NCBI GenBank assembly: GCA_025449975.1
Contig: JANWIG010000058.1
Span: 29,720 to 93,719 of the forward strand
Length of the DNA stretch: 64,000 nucleotides
Reading direction: 5' to 3'
From: Thermoactinomycetaceae bacterium
GTDB taxonomy: Bacteria; Bacillota; Bacilli; Thermoactinomycetales; Thermoactinomycetaceae
Below are positions 1 through 7,771 of this stretch, in pieces. A program made the position numbers and the translations under genes. Positions within the stretch are counted from its first letter, which is position 1; each line of letters begins with the position of its first letter. The notes under the pieces are model-generated. The model did no database searches, had not been told where the DNA came from, and saw only the letters and a program-made list of their open reading frames with translations.

Positions 1-444
1 CCCTTGTATCTCGCTTTACCACGCATTCATCGCGAGTGGATGCCTGAGGAGATCAGATCGTTGATTCCCTCAGACAGTACAACGGTTCTTCCGAACAGCC
101 TTCATCTGCACTCTTTGGCCCAAGCCCCTTTGATCCTCTTAAAGCAAGGGTATGGCTTTCGTCGCACGGTCTTAGAGCTGTGCGCCAAGAGTGGTTTTCA
201 GCCGACGATTGCTTATGAGACGAGCAGTATCGAAACAGCGCAAACGCTGGTTGCCTATGGTCTGGGGATCACGATCGTTCCCAAAATGGTGATCCAACAA
301 CGGAGTCCATCTACTCCGTTATACATTTTGCTCGAACCCCAATCCACTCGAACTCTTGTCTTTGCCTACCATCGGCAGCGCTATCTTAGTTTAGCAGCAA
401 AGTCTTTTATTGAAATTTATGATCAGAGTAAGGAAGGGCGCTGA
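1..444 (+). CDS. LysR-family transcriptional regulator, C-terminal part (5' truncated by window edge)
   Basis: The open frame enters from the left edge and ends at TGA 442-444, leaving about 147 codons. The visible part resembles the second half of a LysR effector-binding domain, with a GLGITIVPKMV segment typical of the late alpha/beta subdomain. The N-terminal helix-turn-helix lies outside the window, so target and effector cannot be judged. It is co-oriented with mqnB but separated by about 250 bp, so it may be independent. Family assignment is by recognition of the fold-typical sequence and is moderately secure. Confidence 0.7.
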   Translation, partial: PLYLALPRIHREWMPEEIRSLIPSDSTTVLPNSLHLHSLAQAPLILLKQGYGFRRTVLELCAKSGFQPTIAYETSSIETAQTLVAYGLGITIVPKMVIQQRSPSTPLYILLEPQSTRTLVFAYHRQRYLSLAAKSFIEIYDQSKEGR

Positions 445-693
445 TGATGATCTCCGCATGATTTTTTGTAACGTTATTATTTTGAATAATAATGGTTATT
501 CATCATGCTAGAGTTTATACAATTAATAAACCAAAAAGGATATCCAAGAATAATCGCTGTCTACTGCTGGGTATCGTTAAATAGATTTTTGTTTTACACT
601 ATTAGCATGCAGATGTATTGAACACTCCCTCCCCTGAGCTAGCATTAAGGGGGAAGGAATAGGAAAAATGATCGAAAAAAGGAGCTTCATAAA
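445..693. other. Intergenic region upstream of mqnB
   Basis: About 250 bp without a gene. It holds a short AT-rich hairpin (arms TTATTATT / AATAATAA near 474-491) and, near its end, the mqnB ribosome binding site AAAGGAG. No clear terminator, riboswitch or operator was recognised. Confidence 0.4.
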
Positions 694-1365
694 ATGGAGT
701 CTGGTCTTGACACAAATAACAACGAGCGTATACTCGTGATGACATCTGTCCAAGCTGAACAGGAAACCGTATTGCGTGGACTTTGTGACTCCAAACAGTT
801 TGATGTTGTCGTTGCTGGAGTCGGTTCCGTCGCCGCTGCCATCTCGACAGGATCAGCCTTGCACAAAGGGAAATATAGTCTCGTGATCAGTGCTGGGATT
901 GCCGGTGGATTTATGGATCGGGCAAAAGTGGGATCATTGGTTGTCGCCGATGAAATCATCGCTGCCGACCTCGGCGCGGAGACGCCAGAAGGATTTCTCA
1001 GTTTAGACAAGCTTGGATTTGGCTTTAGTCGCATTCAGCTTGATCAGCGTTTGGTTAAACAAGTGGCAGACGCCTTACATACTGCTGGACTTACGGTCAC
1101 TACGGGTCCGATTCTAACTGTTTCAACCGTGACAGGAACGGCTACCACTGCAAAGGAGTTGGCTACCCGTGTGCCGCGGGCGACCGCAGAAGCGATGGAA
1201 GGCTTTGGTGTAGCGAGCGCTGCTCAATCTCACCGTCTTCCCTTTTTAGAAATTCGCGCTATTTCCAACCCAGTGGGTCCGCGAAATCGAGATGCTTGGC
1301 AGATCGATCAGGCCCTCGAATCATTAGAAGCTGCTAGCGCAGTTCTATTGGAGGTTTTTAGATGA
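694..1365 (+). CDS. mqnB: Futalosine hydrolase MqnB
   Basis: Predicted to hydrolyse futalosine to dehypoxanthine futalosine plus hypoxanthine in the futalosine route to menaquinone, in the cytosol. The 223-residue protein has the nucleoside-phosphorylase fold signature SAGIAGGF at about residues 66-73, an EAMEGFG segment, and the NPVGPRNRDAW tail typical of MqnB. AAAGGAG lies 9 nt before the ATG. The stop overlaps the mqnD start by 4 bp (ATGA), so the two are translationally coupled. mqnA, mqnC and mqnE are not in the window. Presence of this route implies that the organism does not rely on the classical men pathway; that is inference. Confidence 0.9.
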   Translation: MESGLDTNNNERILVMTSVQAEQETVLRGLCDSKQFDVVVAGVGSVAAAISTGSALHKGKYSLVISAGIAGGFMDRAKVGSLVVADEIIAADLGAETPEGFLSLDKLGFGFSRIQLDQRLVKQVADALHTAGLTVTTGPILTVSTVTGTATTAKELATRVPRATAEAMEGFGVASAAQSHRLPFLEIRAISNPVGPRNRDAWQIDQALESLEAASAVLLEVFR

Positions 1366-2192
1366 AAATCGCTTTTTCCCCTTGTCCCAATGACACCTTT
1401 GTCTTTCATGCTTGGGTGCACGGTCTGATCCCAGGCGCTCCCAAGTTAGATGTTACCTACGCCGATATCGATATTACCAATTATTTAGCTCTTCAGCCCA
1501 ATGGACCGGAAGTGTTAAAGATCTCATACGCCGCTTTACCTTGGGTACTCTCTCAATATGCCTTGGTTCCCTGCGGTGGAGCCTTGGGAAGAGGATGTGG
1601 TCCCCTCGTACTAACCGCAAATGGTTCGGACATCGATCCCGCTCAGCTTGCTGGCAAACGGGTCGCAGTACCAAGTGAACGCTCTACTGCTTACCTCCTC
1701 TTCCGGCTTTGGATGGCGCAACATGTCCCAAACGGTGTGGAGATCCATGTCATGCCCTTCCATGAGATTATGCCCGCAGTAAGGGATGGAAAAATCGATG
1801 CCGGTCTGGTGATTCATGAAGCACGGTTTACTTATCCATCCTATAGGCTAACTCTCTTAGCCGATTTGGGCGAATGGTGGGAAGCGGAAACTTCTCTACC
1901 TATTCCCCTCGGAGCGATTATCGCTCATCGCTCGTTGGATCGCGAGGCAATTACTCGCTGGACACGGGCTTCTGTGGAATACGCTTGGACCCATCCGGAA
2001 GCATCACAAGACTACATTTTGCAGCATGCACAAGAGATGGATTTAAAAGTAGCACAAGCTCATATTGATCTATATGTAAATCAGTTTACAGCCGATTTAG
2101 GTGAAGAAGGCTATGCGGCGATTGAATCCCTACTGGGGAAAGCAGCAGAAGAAGGACTGGTACCCAAAGTCGATTTTCAGGCACTGCGATAA
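1362..2192 (+). CDS. mqnD: 1,4-dihydroxy-6-naphthoate synthase MqnD
   Basis: Converts cyclic dehypoxanthine futalosine to 1,4-dihydroxy-6-naphthoate in menaquinone biosynthesis. The 276-residue product starts with the family hallmark FSPCPNDTFVFHAW and has the periplasmic-binding-protein-like fold of the MqnA/MqnD family, with a STAYLLFRLW segment in the middle and HEARFTY further on. It is cotranscribed with mqnB (ATGA overlap) and followed by a hairpin terminator. Length is normal for the family. Confidence 0.92.
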   Translation: MKIAFSPCPNDTFVFHAWVHGLIPGAPKLDVTYADIDITNYLALQPNGPEVLKISYAALPWVLSQYALVPCGGALGRGCGPLVLTANGSDIDPAQLAGKRVAVPSERSTAYLLFRLWMAQHVPNGVEIHVMPFHEIMPAVRDGKIDAGLVIHEARFTYPSYRLTLLADLGEWWEAETSLPIPLGAIIAHRSLDREAITRWTRASVEYAWTHPEASQDYILQHAQEMDLKVAQAHIDLYVNQFTADLGEEGYAAIESLLGKAAEEGLVPKVDFQALR

Positions 2193-2215
2193 ATAGCTTC
2201 CATAGGAACATCTAC

Positions 2216-2262
2216 AGGACACCCTGTCTAGACGAGAGTGTCCTGTTTCTGCATTTTATTTC
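2216..2262 (+). terminator. Intrinsic terminator after mqnBD
   Basis: Inverted repeat AGGACAC (2216-2222) / GTGTCCT (2238-2244) followed by a T-rich stretch. It separates mqnBD from the downstream MFS gene. Confidence 0.6.
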
Positions 2263-2298
2263 TCCCTGATGGATGTTCCGATGCTTTTGCCAGATTCA

Positions 2299-2313
2299 GT
2301 ATGATTATCATAC
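2299..2313. promoter_or_regulatory. 15-bp perfect 7-1-7 palindrome upstream of MFS gene
   Basis: GTATGATTATCATAC is a perfect palindrome around one central base, the 7-1-7 geometry known for Fur-family operators (Fur, PerR, Zur). The sequence is not an exact match to any of those consensus sites. It lies about 85 bp before the MFS start, so it may be that gene's operator. Regulator identity is unknown. Confidence 0.4.
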
Positions 2314-2395
2314 CTCTCTTATTCTAAATTCAGCATAATCGATCCTCCAATCAAGCAAGATAAAAGTAGACTTTCTAGAAAGGTACGATCCCTTC

Positions 2396-3712
2396 ATGGC
2401 ACAAACAACGGACCATTCCAAGCACTCTACCCGTTCTCCTGATTGGTTGCAAGAATATATCCATTCTCCGAAAAAGAAGCAAAAGCTATATCGAAAAACA
2501 TTGATGATCGTTGTCCTATCTCAGATTTTTGGCGGAGCAGGCATTGCAACCGGTGTGACCATTGGAGCTCTATTGGCTCAAGATATGCTGGGAACAGATC
2601 AATACGCAGGCATTCCCGCTGCCTTGTTTACTCTCGGCTCTGCTGTGGCGGCGATGTTGGTAGGACGCATCTCCCAACGATATGGACGTCGTTTCGGTCT
2701 TTCGGTAGGCTTCCTAGCTGGTGGTATAGGGGCGATTGGCGTTATCATCTCAGCGGTAATCCATCATCTGCCGTTGCTATTTGTTTCCCTGCTGGTATAT
2801 GGGGCTGGTACGGCAACCAACTTACAAGCGCGTTATGCGGGCACGGATTTAGCCCATTCCTCCCAACGGGCGACTGCCGTGAGTATTGCATTGATAGCGA
2901 CCACCTTTGGCGCTGTAGCAGGACCCAATCTCATCGCGATCATGGGGCAATACGCTGAGTCGATTGGTGTACCTGCTTTAGCTGGACCGTTCATTCTTTC
3001 CGCTGTTGCCTTTATTCTCGCAGGATTGATCTTGCTCTTCTTTCTGCGCCCTGATCCTTTGATCGTAGCAAAAGCAATAGAGGAGTTAAAAAAGAAGGGT
3101 GAACAGCATCAGACCACTCTAGCCTTCGAAACACCTGATATGAAGAAGAAGGAAATCGTGATCGGAGCTACCATCATGATTCTGTCCCAACTAGTGATGG
3201 TCGCCATTATGACGATGACCCCGATCCACATGACTCATCATGGCCATGGTTTGCGTGAAGTAGGATGGGTGATCGGCATCCACATCGCTGCCATGTACTT
3301 ACCCTCTGTGATTACAGGGATCCTGGTCGATCGAATCGAACGGATCGCCATGGCCATTGCCTCTGGAATAACGCTACTCATCTCTGGCATTCTTGCAGCT
3401 GCTTCTCCTCCCGATTCCATGTTCTTGCTTACGATCGCTCTTGCTCTGCTCGGACTAGGTTGGAACTTTGGATTAATCAGTGGAACCGCATTGATTGTCG
3501 ATGCAACCACTTTTTCCAATCGCGCCAAAACACAAGGATCGGTAGATGTATTTATCGCTTTGGCAGGCGCTTCCGGTGGAGCGCTGTCTGGAATGGTCGT
3601 CGCCTATTCTAGTTATGCCACTCTCTCACTTGGAGGAGCGTTGCTTTCTCTACTGATGATCCCAATGGTTTTTTGGGCTCGTAATTCTTCAAACAGACGG
3701 AAAGGTCAATGA
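2396..3712 (+). CDS. MFS transporter
   Basis: A 438-residue membrane protein with about 12 hydrophobic segments, a charged N-terminal cytoplasmic stretch of about 33 residues and the classic MFS loop 2-3 motif GRISQRYGRRFGL at about residues 90-102. A long charged central loop (about residues 220-250, EELKKKGEQHQ) separates the two six-helix halves. AAAGGT is the best Shine-Dalgarno site, rather far from the ATG. Substrate cannot be named. The gene stands alone between terminators, behind a 7-1-7 palindrome, which would fit a metal- or peroxide-responsive exporter, but this is speculative. Confidence 0.85.
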   Translation: MAQTTDHSKHSTRSPDWLQEYIHSPKKKQKLYRKTLMIVVLSQIFGGAGIATGVTIGALLAQDMLGTDQYAGIPAALFTLGSAVAAMLVGRISQRYGRRFGLSVGFLAGGIGAIGVIISAVIHHLPLLFVSLLVYGAGTATNLQARYAGTDLAHSSQRATAVSIALIATTFGAVAGPNLIAIMGQYAESIGVPALAGPFILSAVAFILAGLILLFFLRPDPLIVAKAIEELKKKGEQHQTTLAFETPDMKKKEIVIGATIMILSQLVMVAIMTMTPIHMTHHGHGLREVGWVIGIHIAAMYLPSVITGILVDRIERIAMAIASGITLLISGILAAASPPDSMFLLTIALALLGLGWNFGLISGTALIVDATTFSNRAKTQGSVDVFIALAGASGGALSGMVVAYSSYATLSLGGALLSLLMIPMVFWARNSSNRRKGQ

Positions 3713-3748
3713 GCTGAAAAATTGAGCGGCAACGCTATTTGATTCAAA

Positions 3749-3782
3749 TCGCCGGTCCTGCTAGAGACCGGCGAGCTTTTTT
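3749..3782 (+). terminator. Intrinsic terminator after MFS gene
   Basis: Stem TCGCCGGTC (3749-3757) / GACCGGCGA (3766-3774) followed by a T run that overlaps the stop codon of the convergent LOG-family gene. Confidence 0.85.
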
Positions 3783-4353
3783 ATGACCGCCACTTAAATG
3801 GAACGGATGGCGGTTTATACTGCTTCATTCTTTCGATTAGTCTAAACGGATCCTCTTCCAAGATTAGCAATCCGGCATGGCTTTCCGAAATATACCCTTC
3901 TCTCTTCGCATGCTGAACGAGCTCGATTAGCGGTTGGTAATATCCATCAATATTGAATAGTCCTACTGGTTTTTGATGAATCCCTATCGATCCCCAACTA
4001 ACGACTTCAAAGATCTCTTCAAATGTACCATAACCTCCAGGTAAAGCGATAAAGCCATCCGACAACTCACTCATCTTCGCCTTTCTTTCATGCATCCCCT
4101 CTACTTGATAAAACTGAGTCACTCCTCGGTGAGCCGTTTCTTTGCAAAATAAACCTGATGGCATCACCCCGATCACTTTCCCTTCTCCCTGAAGCACAGT
4201 ATCTGCCACTACTCCCATCAGACCATTGCAGGAACCTCCATAGACCATTTCTAATCTAGCTTCGACCAAAGCTTGTCCTAACTCTACTGCTCCCTCTTTA
4301 TATCTCGGATTACGTCCCATTCTAGAACCGGCAAATACACAAATTCGCTTCAT
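3781..4353 (-). CDS. LOG-family protein (Rossmann-fold nucleotide phosphoribohydrolase)
   Basis: 190 residues with the LOG hallmarks MHERKAKM (about 88-95) and PGGYGTFEE (about 105-113). Characterised members cleave cytokinin riboside 5'-monophosphates or other nucleoside monophosphates to free base and ribose 5-phosphate; the bacterial substrate is often unknown. The start is set at the second ATG (4353), 6 nt after GGAGG, because the upstream ATG abuts the ribosome binding site. The gene converges on the MFS transporter. A GTTTG-N5-CAAAC site sits about 110 bp upstream. Confidence 0.88.
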   Translation of the reverse strand: MKRICVFAGSRMGRNPRYKEGAVELGQALVEARLEMVYGGSCNGLMGVVADTVLQGEGKVIGVMPSGLFCKETAHRGVTQFYQVEGMHERKAKMSELSDGFIALPGGYGTFEEIFEVVSWGSIGIHQKPVGLFNIDGYYQPLIELVQHAKREGYISESHAGLLILEEDPFRLIERMKQYKPPSVPFKWRS

Positions 4354-4462
4354 TCGCATCCTCCATCTCTCTATTTGGTTAAGTGGTTGTTTATTATCAT
4401 ATGTTATGTGCTGTTGTTGCTATTACTAGTGAAAGTGAATTGAATGGTTTTTGTGTGGTATG

Positions 4463-4490
4463 GTTTGTTCTACAAACTAGTTTATATTTA
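4463..4490 (+). promoter_or_regulatory. GTTTG-N5-CAAAC operator-like site, copy 1
   Basis: GTTTGTTCTACAAAC followed by TAGTTTATATTTA. It shares the half-sites and the 3' flank TAGTTTATAT with copies near 7213 and 31808. It lies about 110 bp upstream of the LOG-family gene on the other strand. Confidence 0.5.
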
Positions 4491-4810
4491 TTAAAATGCA
4501 GTCATTTGATTTGTTTTGTAGCAATCCTATTGCAACGGTTTCTTAAACTAAGATTACAAAATAATAAAAAGCATCGAAAGAGATTCCTTCTAGAAAATCT
4601 TTTAATATTTCATATTTGGATCATAATTATACCATTTATACGGCGGATCACCAGATAACTTAACCATTTTACTTATCTATGTTCGATAACACTGCAAAAG
4701 GATTTTCTATACAGTTGTTCAAACTGACGATGTCTTTTTTGTTAGAATTAATGGGACTCATATCTTAAATATAATAACCTGAATGTTTCTTCATTCTATT
4801 GTAGATATGT

Positions 4811-4834
4811 TGTTTGCAATACAAACTGATTTGA
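4811..4834 (+). promoter_or_regulatory. GTTTG-N5-CAAAC operator-like site, copy 2
   Basis: GTTTGCAATACAAAC followed by TGATTTGAAT, a slightly diverged 3' flank. No gene is clearly attached. Confidence 0.4.
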
Positions 4835-5125
4835 ATTTAGTTATATTCAATACCAGATCCATGATAACGTTTTACTCCCCTTTTTCGATCGCTGTTGCTC
4901 GATCTTTTTCTCTCTCTTTTATACACAAAGAACACATGATCTCTAGAACAACGGGTTGAGAATGAATCACAGCAAACCATCCGTGGGATCACAGAGGAAA
5001 TTAGCAGCCAAAGTACTAGTCCCATCGATCCGAAAAATTGCTAGAAGCGGTACAATTATAGTACAGATGAATCACCTCTCTTCTCATTCAGCGGATCCAA
5101 CTCCGTTAAAATGAGCTGAATCTTT

Positions 5126-5150
5126 GTTTGTGGTGCAAACTAATTTATGA
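5126..5150 (+). promoter_or_regulatory. GTTTG-N5-CAAAC operator-like site, copy 3
   Basis: GTTTGTGGTGCAAAC followed by TAATTTATGA, about 140 bp upstream of the small membrane protein gene at 5282. Confidence 0.5.
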
Positions 5151-5281
5151 TATTTAAGAAAAGATTCATATACAAAAAAACAGCGTTATGCCATAATAAA
5201 CCTAAGATCGTATTCTCTACTACCTTCGGTTTGTTCTCTTGATCATCCACCCTATCATCCCCTAAAAAGGAGAAACATTCT

Positions 5282-5509
5282 ATGTTAGAAATTTTTATCA
5301 TTGCCATCATCATTGCTGGTGTTGCATATTTTGTTGTTAATAAAAAGCGTTCGACGAAAAAGACCTCTCCTCGTAAAAAAAAGTACAGATCAACTCCTCC
5401 TCCCATCTGGGACTACTCGGTTAAAGGAGAAAACAGCAGTACGAATGATAGCGGTAGTGGAGGAGACGGCGGCAGCAGCGGTGGTGGAGATGGTGGCGGA
5501 GGCTTTTAA
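5282..5509 (+). CDS. Small membrane protein with Gly/Ser-rich C-terminus
   Basis: 75 residues: one N-terminal transmembrane helix (about residues 2-20, LEIFIIAIIIAGVAYFVV), a basic Lys/Arg stretch (21-36), then a Ser/Gly/Asp tail ending GGGDGGGGF. AAAAGGAG lies 8 nt before the ATG and a strong terminator follows, so expression is credible. The Gly-rich tail recalls low-complexity tails of membrane proteins such as TIGR04222-type proteins, but no function can be assigned. It may be controlled by the GTTTG-N5-CAAAC site upstream. Confidence 0.7.
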   Translation: MLEIFIIAIIIAGVAYFVVNKKRSTKKTSPRKKKYRSTPPPIWDYSVKGENSSTNDSGSGGDGGSSGGGDGGGGF

Positions 5510-5524
5510 AAACGGTAAAAAAAT

Positions 5525-5576
5525 AAAAACCATCTCTTCCTTATAATCCATTAAGTAATTGGAAGAGATGGTTTTT
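5525..5576. terminator. Bidirectional terminator between 5282 gene and convergent 48-aa gene
   Basis: Arms AAAACCATCTCTTCC (about 5526-5540) and GGAAGAGATGGTTTTTT (5561-5577), with A and T runs on both sides, so it can serve either strand. Confidence 0.85.
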
Positions 5577-5595
5577 TGCTATGTTTCCCAATCAT

Positions 5596-5742
5596 CTATT
5601 CAAAGAGTTGTCCAATAAAAGTAGAACCCATGTCATGAACGGTATTTGCTACTTCCGTCGTTGCTTCCACTGCCACCTCTGCTACTTCGCCAATCGAATT
5701 AGTGGTTAACTCCATCAACTCACCCAAAAGCTGACCAAACAT
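5596..5742 (-). CDS. 48-residue small protein, paralogue 1
   Basis: Too short for common ORF thresholds. Reading the minus strand from ATG 5742 gives 48 residues starting MFGQLLGELMEL, with the core EVAEVAVEATTEVA and the end FIGQLFE. GGGGAGG precedes the ATG by 3 nt. An independent copy of the same length at 6822-6968 keeps the reading frame and conserves sequence at both ends, which is strong evidence that it is real. The repeated EVAEVAVEATTEVA could form an amphipathic helix. No signal peptide or cysteine. Function unknown. Confidence 0.8.
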   Translation of the reverse strand: MFGQLLGELMELTTNSIGEVAEVAVEATTEVANTVHDMGSTFIGQLFE

Positions 5743-6084
5743 GTTCCTCCCCTCTCTCCAAAAATCATATTATAATATCGAATCATTGGATTGATCAAAA
5801 AACTAAATAACTATACTTTTATTCCACTTTTATCTTATTTTTAAACATATTTTCTTAAGGATTCGTCATCTAAATCTTGAATGATCACTATTTATACACC
5901 TCTTTGATCTTTTATTCCATTATTCTAAATCATCGATAGATATGAGGTTATATTCTTCTATCGATGAAGTAATGTTAAACACAAAATAGAAACTATTAAA
6001 TTTAAAAAGAATCCATTTGAAATATTGTGCTATATATTTTATTTTGTTAGAGTTAAGCTGATTAATGATCTACGAGGTGCTATG

Positions 6085-6612
6085 ATGAAAACACAAACGC
6101 GTACCTACAAAGTTCTCCATCTTGTTCTTTTCTGTTTTGTTTTCTTCATTGGATGCACAGATTCTCCTCGTTCTGCGCCTGATCTGCAACCTTCTACAGA
6201 AGAAAAACGAGCTACTCCAGAGAAACGAGAATTAATTCGGGTGGAAGCGGAAAGACATGATAAGATTCGGTCTGAATTTTGGCATCACAGCAAGGCCGTA
6301 TTTTTAGAAATGGTGGAACGGGTAGACGCTGTCAAAGCTGGTGGAGATTATAACTTTGACTTTAAACTATACGATGCATGGAAAACGCAATGGCTTGATG
6401 ATGATTCTTTGACACTAACCTTAGAGGAGCTAGAACTAAGAAAGGATCTAACCCAATTGAATCTTTCATCCATGGAGTATCAATTTAAATTAGACGGAGT
6501 TGTATTAGGGGAAGAATTCGAAGATTATGATAAGAAAAGCACAGAAGAAGCTGAATCAGAGTATGAACGCGATAAAAAGAAATTAGAAGATCTGTTCTAT
6601 AAGTGGAAATAA
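6085..6612 (+). CDS. Predicted lipoprotein of unknown function
   Basis: 175 residues from the ATG at 6085, which lies 7 nt after GAGG; the longer frame from 6025 lacks a ribosome binding site. The N-terminus is a lipoprotein signal with lipobox FIGC, lipidated Cys at about residue 24. The mature part is highly charged and largely helical (EEKRATPEKRELIRVEAERHD near the start, EEAESEYERDKKKLEDL at the end), suggesting coiled coil. Probably anchored on the outer face of the membrane. Not recognised as a known family. Followed by a small terminator. Confidence 0.75.
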   Translation: MKTQTRTYKVLHLVLFCFVFFIGCTDSPRSAPDLQPSTEEKRATPEKRELIRVEAERHDKIRSEFWHHSKAVFLEMVERVDAVKAGGDYNFDFKLYDAWKTQWLDDDSLTLTLEELELRKDLTQLNLSSMEYQFKLDGVVLGEEFEDYDKKSTEEAESEYERDKKKLEDLFYKWK

Positions 6613-6615
6613 GAG

Positions 6616-6638
6616 GCGTATATATTACGCTTTTTTTA
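6616..6638 (+). terminator. Short intrinsic terminator after lipoprotein gene
   Basis: Stem GCGTA (6616-6620) / TACGC (6626-6630) followed by seven T. Short stem, so moderate confidence. Confidence 0.6.
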
Positions 6639-6736
6639 TTTGAACCAGACCGTTTCTAATTTTGTTTTCATAATTAAAAATCATCTGAATTATCCTAAAA
6701 ACATCCGTGACTCCTACGAATAGATCAAGGAACGGC

Positions 6737-6776
6737 AAAACCATCCCTTTTGCTCATCGATCCGAGGGATGGTTTT
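6737..6776. terminator. Terminator downstream of second 48-aa gene
   Basis: AAAACCATCCCT (6737-6748) / AGGGATGGTTTT (6765-6776). It resembles the terminator at 5525-5576 beside the paralogous small gene, suggesting gene and terminator were duplicated together. Confidence 0.8.
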
Positions 6777-6821
6777 TTAGCTATCCTATCTTTCTCCTAT
6801 CACTATATAAACCTATAAATC

Positions 6822-6968
6822 CTATTCAAAAATTTGTCCAATAAAGCTCGTTCCCATATCATATGTGGTTTCAGCCACCTCTGTCGTTGCTTCGACGGCT
6901 ACCTCGGCAATCTCTCCTACTGAACCAGTAGCTACTTCCATCAAATCAGCAAATAGTTGCCCAAACAT
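6822..6968 (-). CDS. 48-residue small protein, paralogue 2
   Basis: Reading the minus strand from ATG 6968 gives 48 residues starting MFGQLFADLMEV, with EIAEVAVEATTEVA in the middle and FIGQIFE at the end. It has exactly the same length as the gene at 5596-5742 and most positions are identical or conservative, while synonymous sites differ. The upstream sequence GGGTGAGGGGC provides a ribosome binding site. A GTTTG-N5-CAAAC site lies about 245 bp upstream in transcript direction. Function unknown. Confidence 0.8.
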   Translation of the reverse strand: MFGQLFADLMEVATGSVGEIAEVAVEATTEVAETTYDMGTSFIGQIFE

Positions 6969-7212
6969 GCCCCTCACCCTTTCCTTTGGATGCCCCTATA
7001 CTTATAAAATAATTTTATAGCTTTAAAAAATAAAACATCTATTTTATCTTTCCACTATCTAGCTAACTTCAAACCCAATCTATGATAATCTTTTTTTCGC
7101 TCGACTGAATTCGTCATTGTTTGCCTACCATCTGGAAATATATAAAAATTCAGACATAATTTAGATAATTTTTAACCCTTTGGGGCTGCAGGACTTTTGG
7201 TATATTGAATAT

Positions 7213-7240
7213 AGTTTGTGATGCAAACTAGTTTATATTA
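7213..7240 (+). promoter_or_regulatory. GTTTG-N5-CAAAC operator-like site, copy 4
   Basis: AGTTTGTGATGCAAACTAG followed by TTTATATTA. It is the best match to the family. No gene starts downstream on the plus strand before the 7313-7353 hairpin; on the minus strand the 48-aa gene at 6822-6968 follows. Confidence 0.5.
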
Positions 7241-7312
7241 TAAAGATGCTAGTTGCCTCGCTTGTTTTAAGGCACACAGCGATTTACGGTGAAGGACTGT
7301 TCCCCATTAAAA

Positions 7313-7353
7313 AGAGAAGATATTCGTCTCGCTTTTCGACGAATATCTTCTCT
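7313..7353 (-). terminator. Terminator of the YdhR-like gene
   Basis: Perfect 16-bp stem (7313-7328 with 7338-7353) and a T run on the minus strand after the stem. Confidence 0.85.
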
Positions 7354-7366
7354 AATCGATTCTACC

Positions 7367-7675
7367 CTATCCTAATTTGGCTTGATTGATCCGGGATAAA
7401 GGTTCATTGACATCAAATACTTTGACACGAATATCCTTGATTCCAAATGATTTCAAGCGTGCCAAATGTTTTGTGAGATAGCGATTGGCTGACTCTTCAT
7501 CTTGAAAGAGATAGACTCCGCCTTGTTCTCCTCTTTCTTTGCTTTCCGTCCATACTTTCCAAAGCAACCCAGGTTCATTCTTGATATCTTGGGCTAATTC
7601 CTGATATGTATCCGCCATCTCTTGTCCCCATGGACCAGCGGCTGGAAAATCGATCTGTACGATTTTATACGACAT
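7367..7675 (-). CDS. YdhR-family putative mono-oxygenase (dimeric alpha/beta barrel)
   Basis: 102 residues resembling the YdhR family: IDFPAAGPWG near the start, GLLWKVWTE in the middle and GGVYLFQDEESANRYLTKH toward the end. Family members are small ferredoxin-like-fold proteins often called mono-oxygenases, with little biochemical proof. The start is taken at the ATG 7 nt after AAGGAG; an ATG two codons upstream overlaps the ribosome binding site. Single gene between terminators. Confidence 0.8.
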   Translation of the reverse strand: MSYKIVQIDFPAAGPWGQEMADTYQELAQDIKNEPGLLWKVWTESKERGEQGGVYLFQDEESANRYLTKHLARLKSFGIKDIRVKVFDVNEPLSRINQAKLG

Positions 7676-7724
7676 AAACATTCTCCTTTACGATCATATA
7701 TATTTTTTCATTCTAACAAAACAA

Positions 7725-7759
7725 AAATAAAAAAGCGACTCCAACCGACGGGAATCGCT
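7725..7759 (-). terminator. Terminator of the arginine operon
   Basis: On the minus strand AGCGATTCC / GGAGTCGCT with a short loop, then a T run, just after argH. Confidence 0.8.
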
Positions 7760-7771
7760 TCACACCCATTT

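Larger units (their letters stand above)
4354..5281. other. Gene-poor 0.9-kb AT-rich region with three GTTTG-N5-CAAAC sites
   Basis: I could not support a gene here. Open frames at 4383-4658 and 4837-5025 lack good ribosome binding sites, and the first contains one of the operator-like sites. Three copies of a 15-bp inverted repeat occur at 4463-4477, 4811-4825 and 5126-5140. The stretch may hold decayed genes or several short promoters. Confidence 0.5.

Noticed and set aside
4383..4658. 91-codon open frame as a gene
   Set aside because: No ribosome binding site, and it contains an operator-like site also found in non-coding positions.
4940..5042. Protein-like frame ending ITEEISSQSTSPIDPKNC
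   Set aside because: Short, interrupted upstream by stops and without a start signal; at most a gene remnant.
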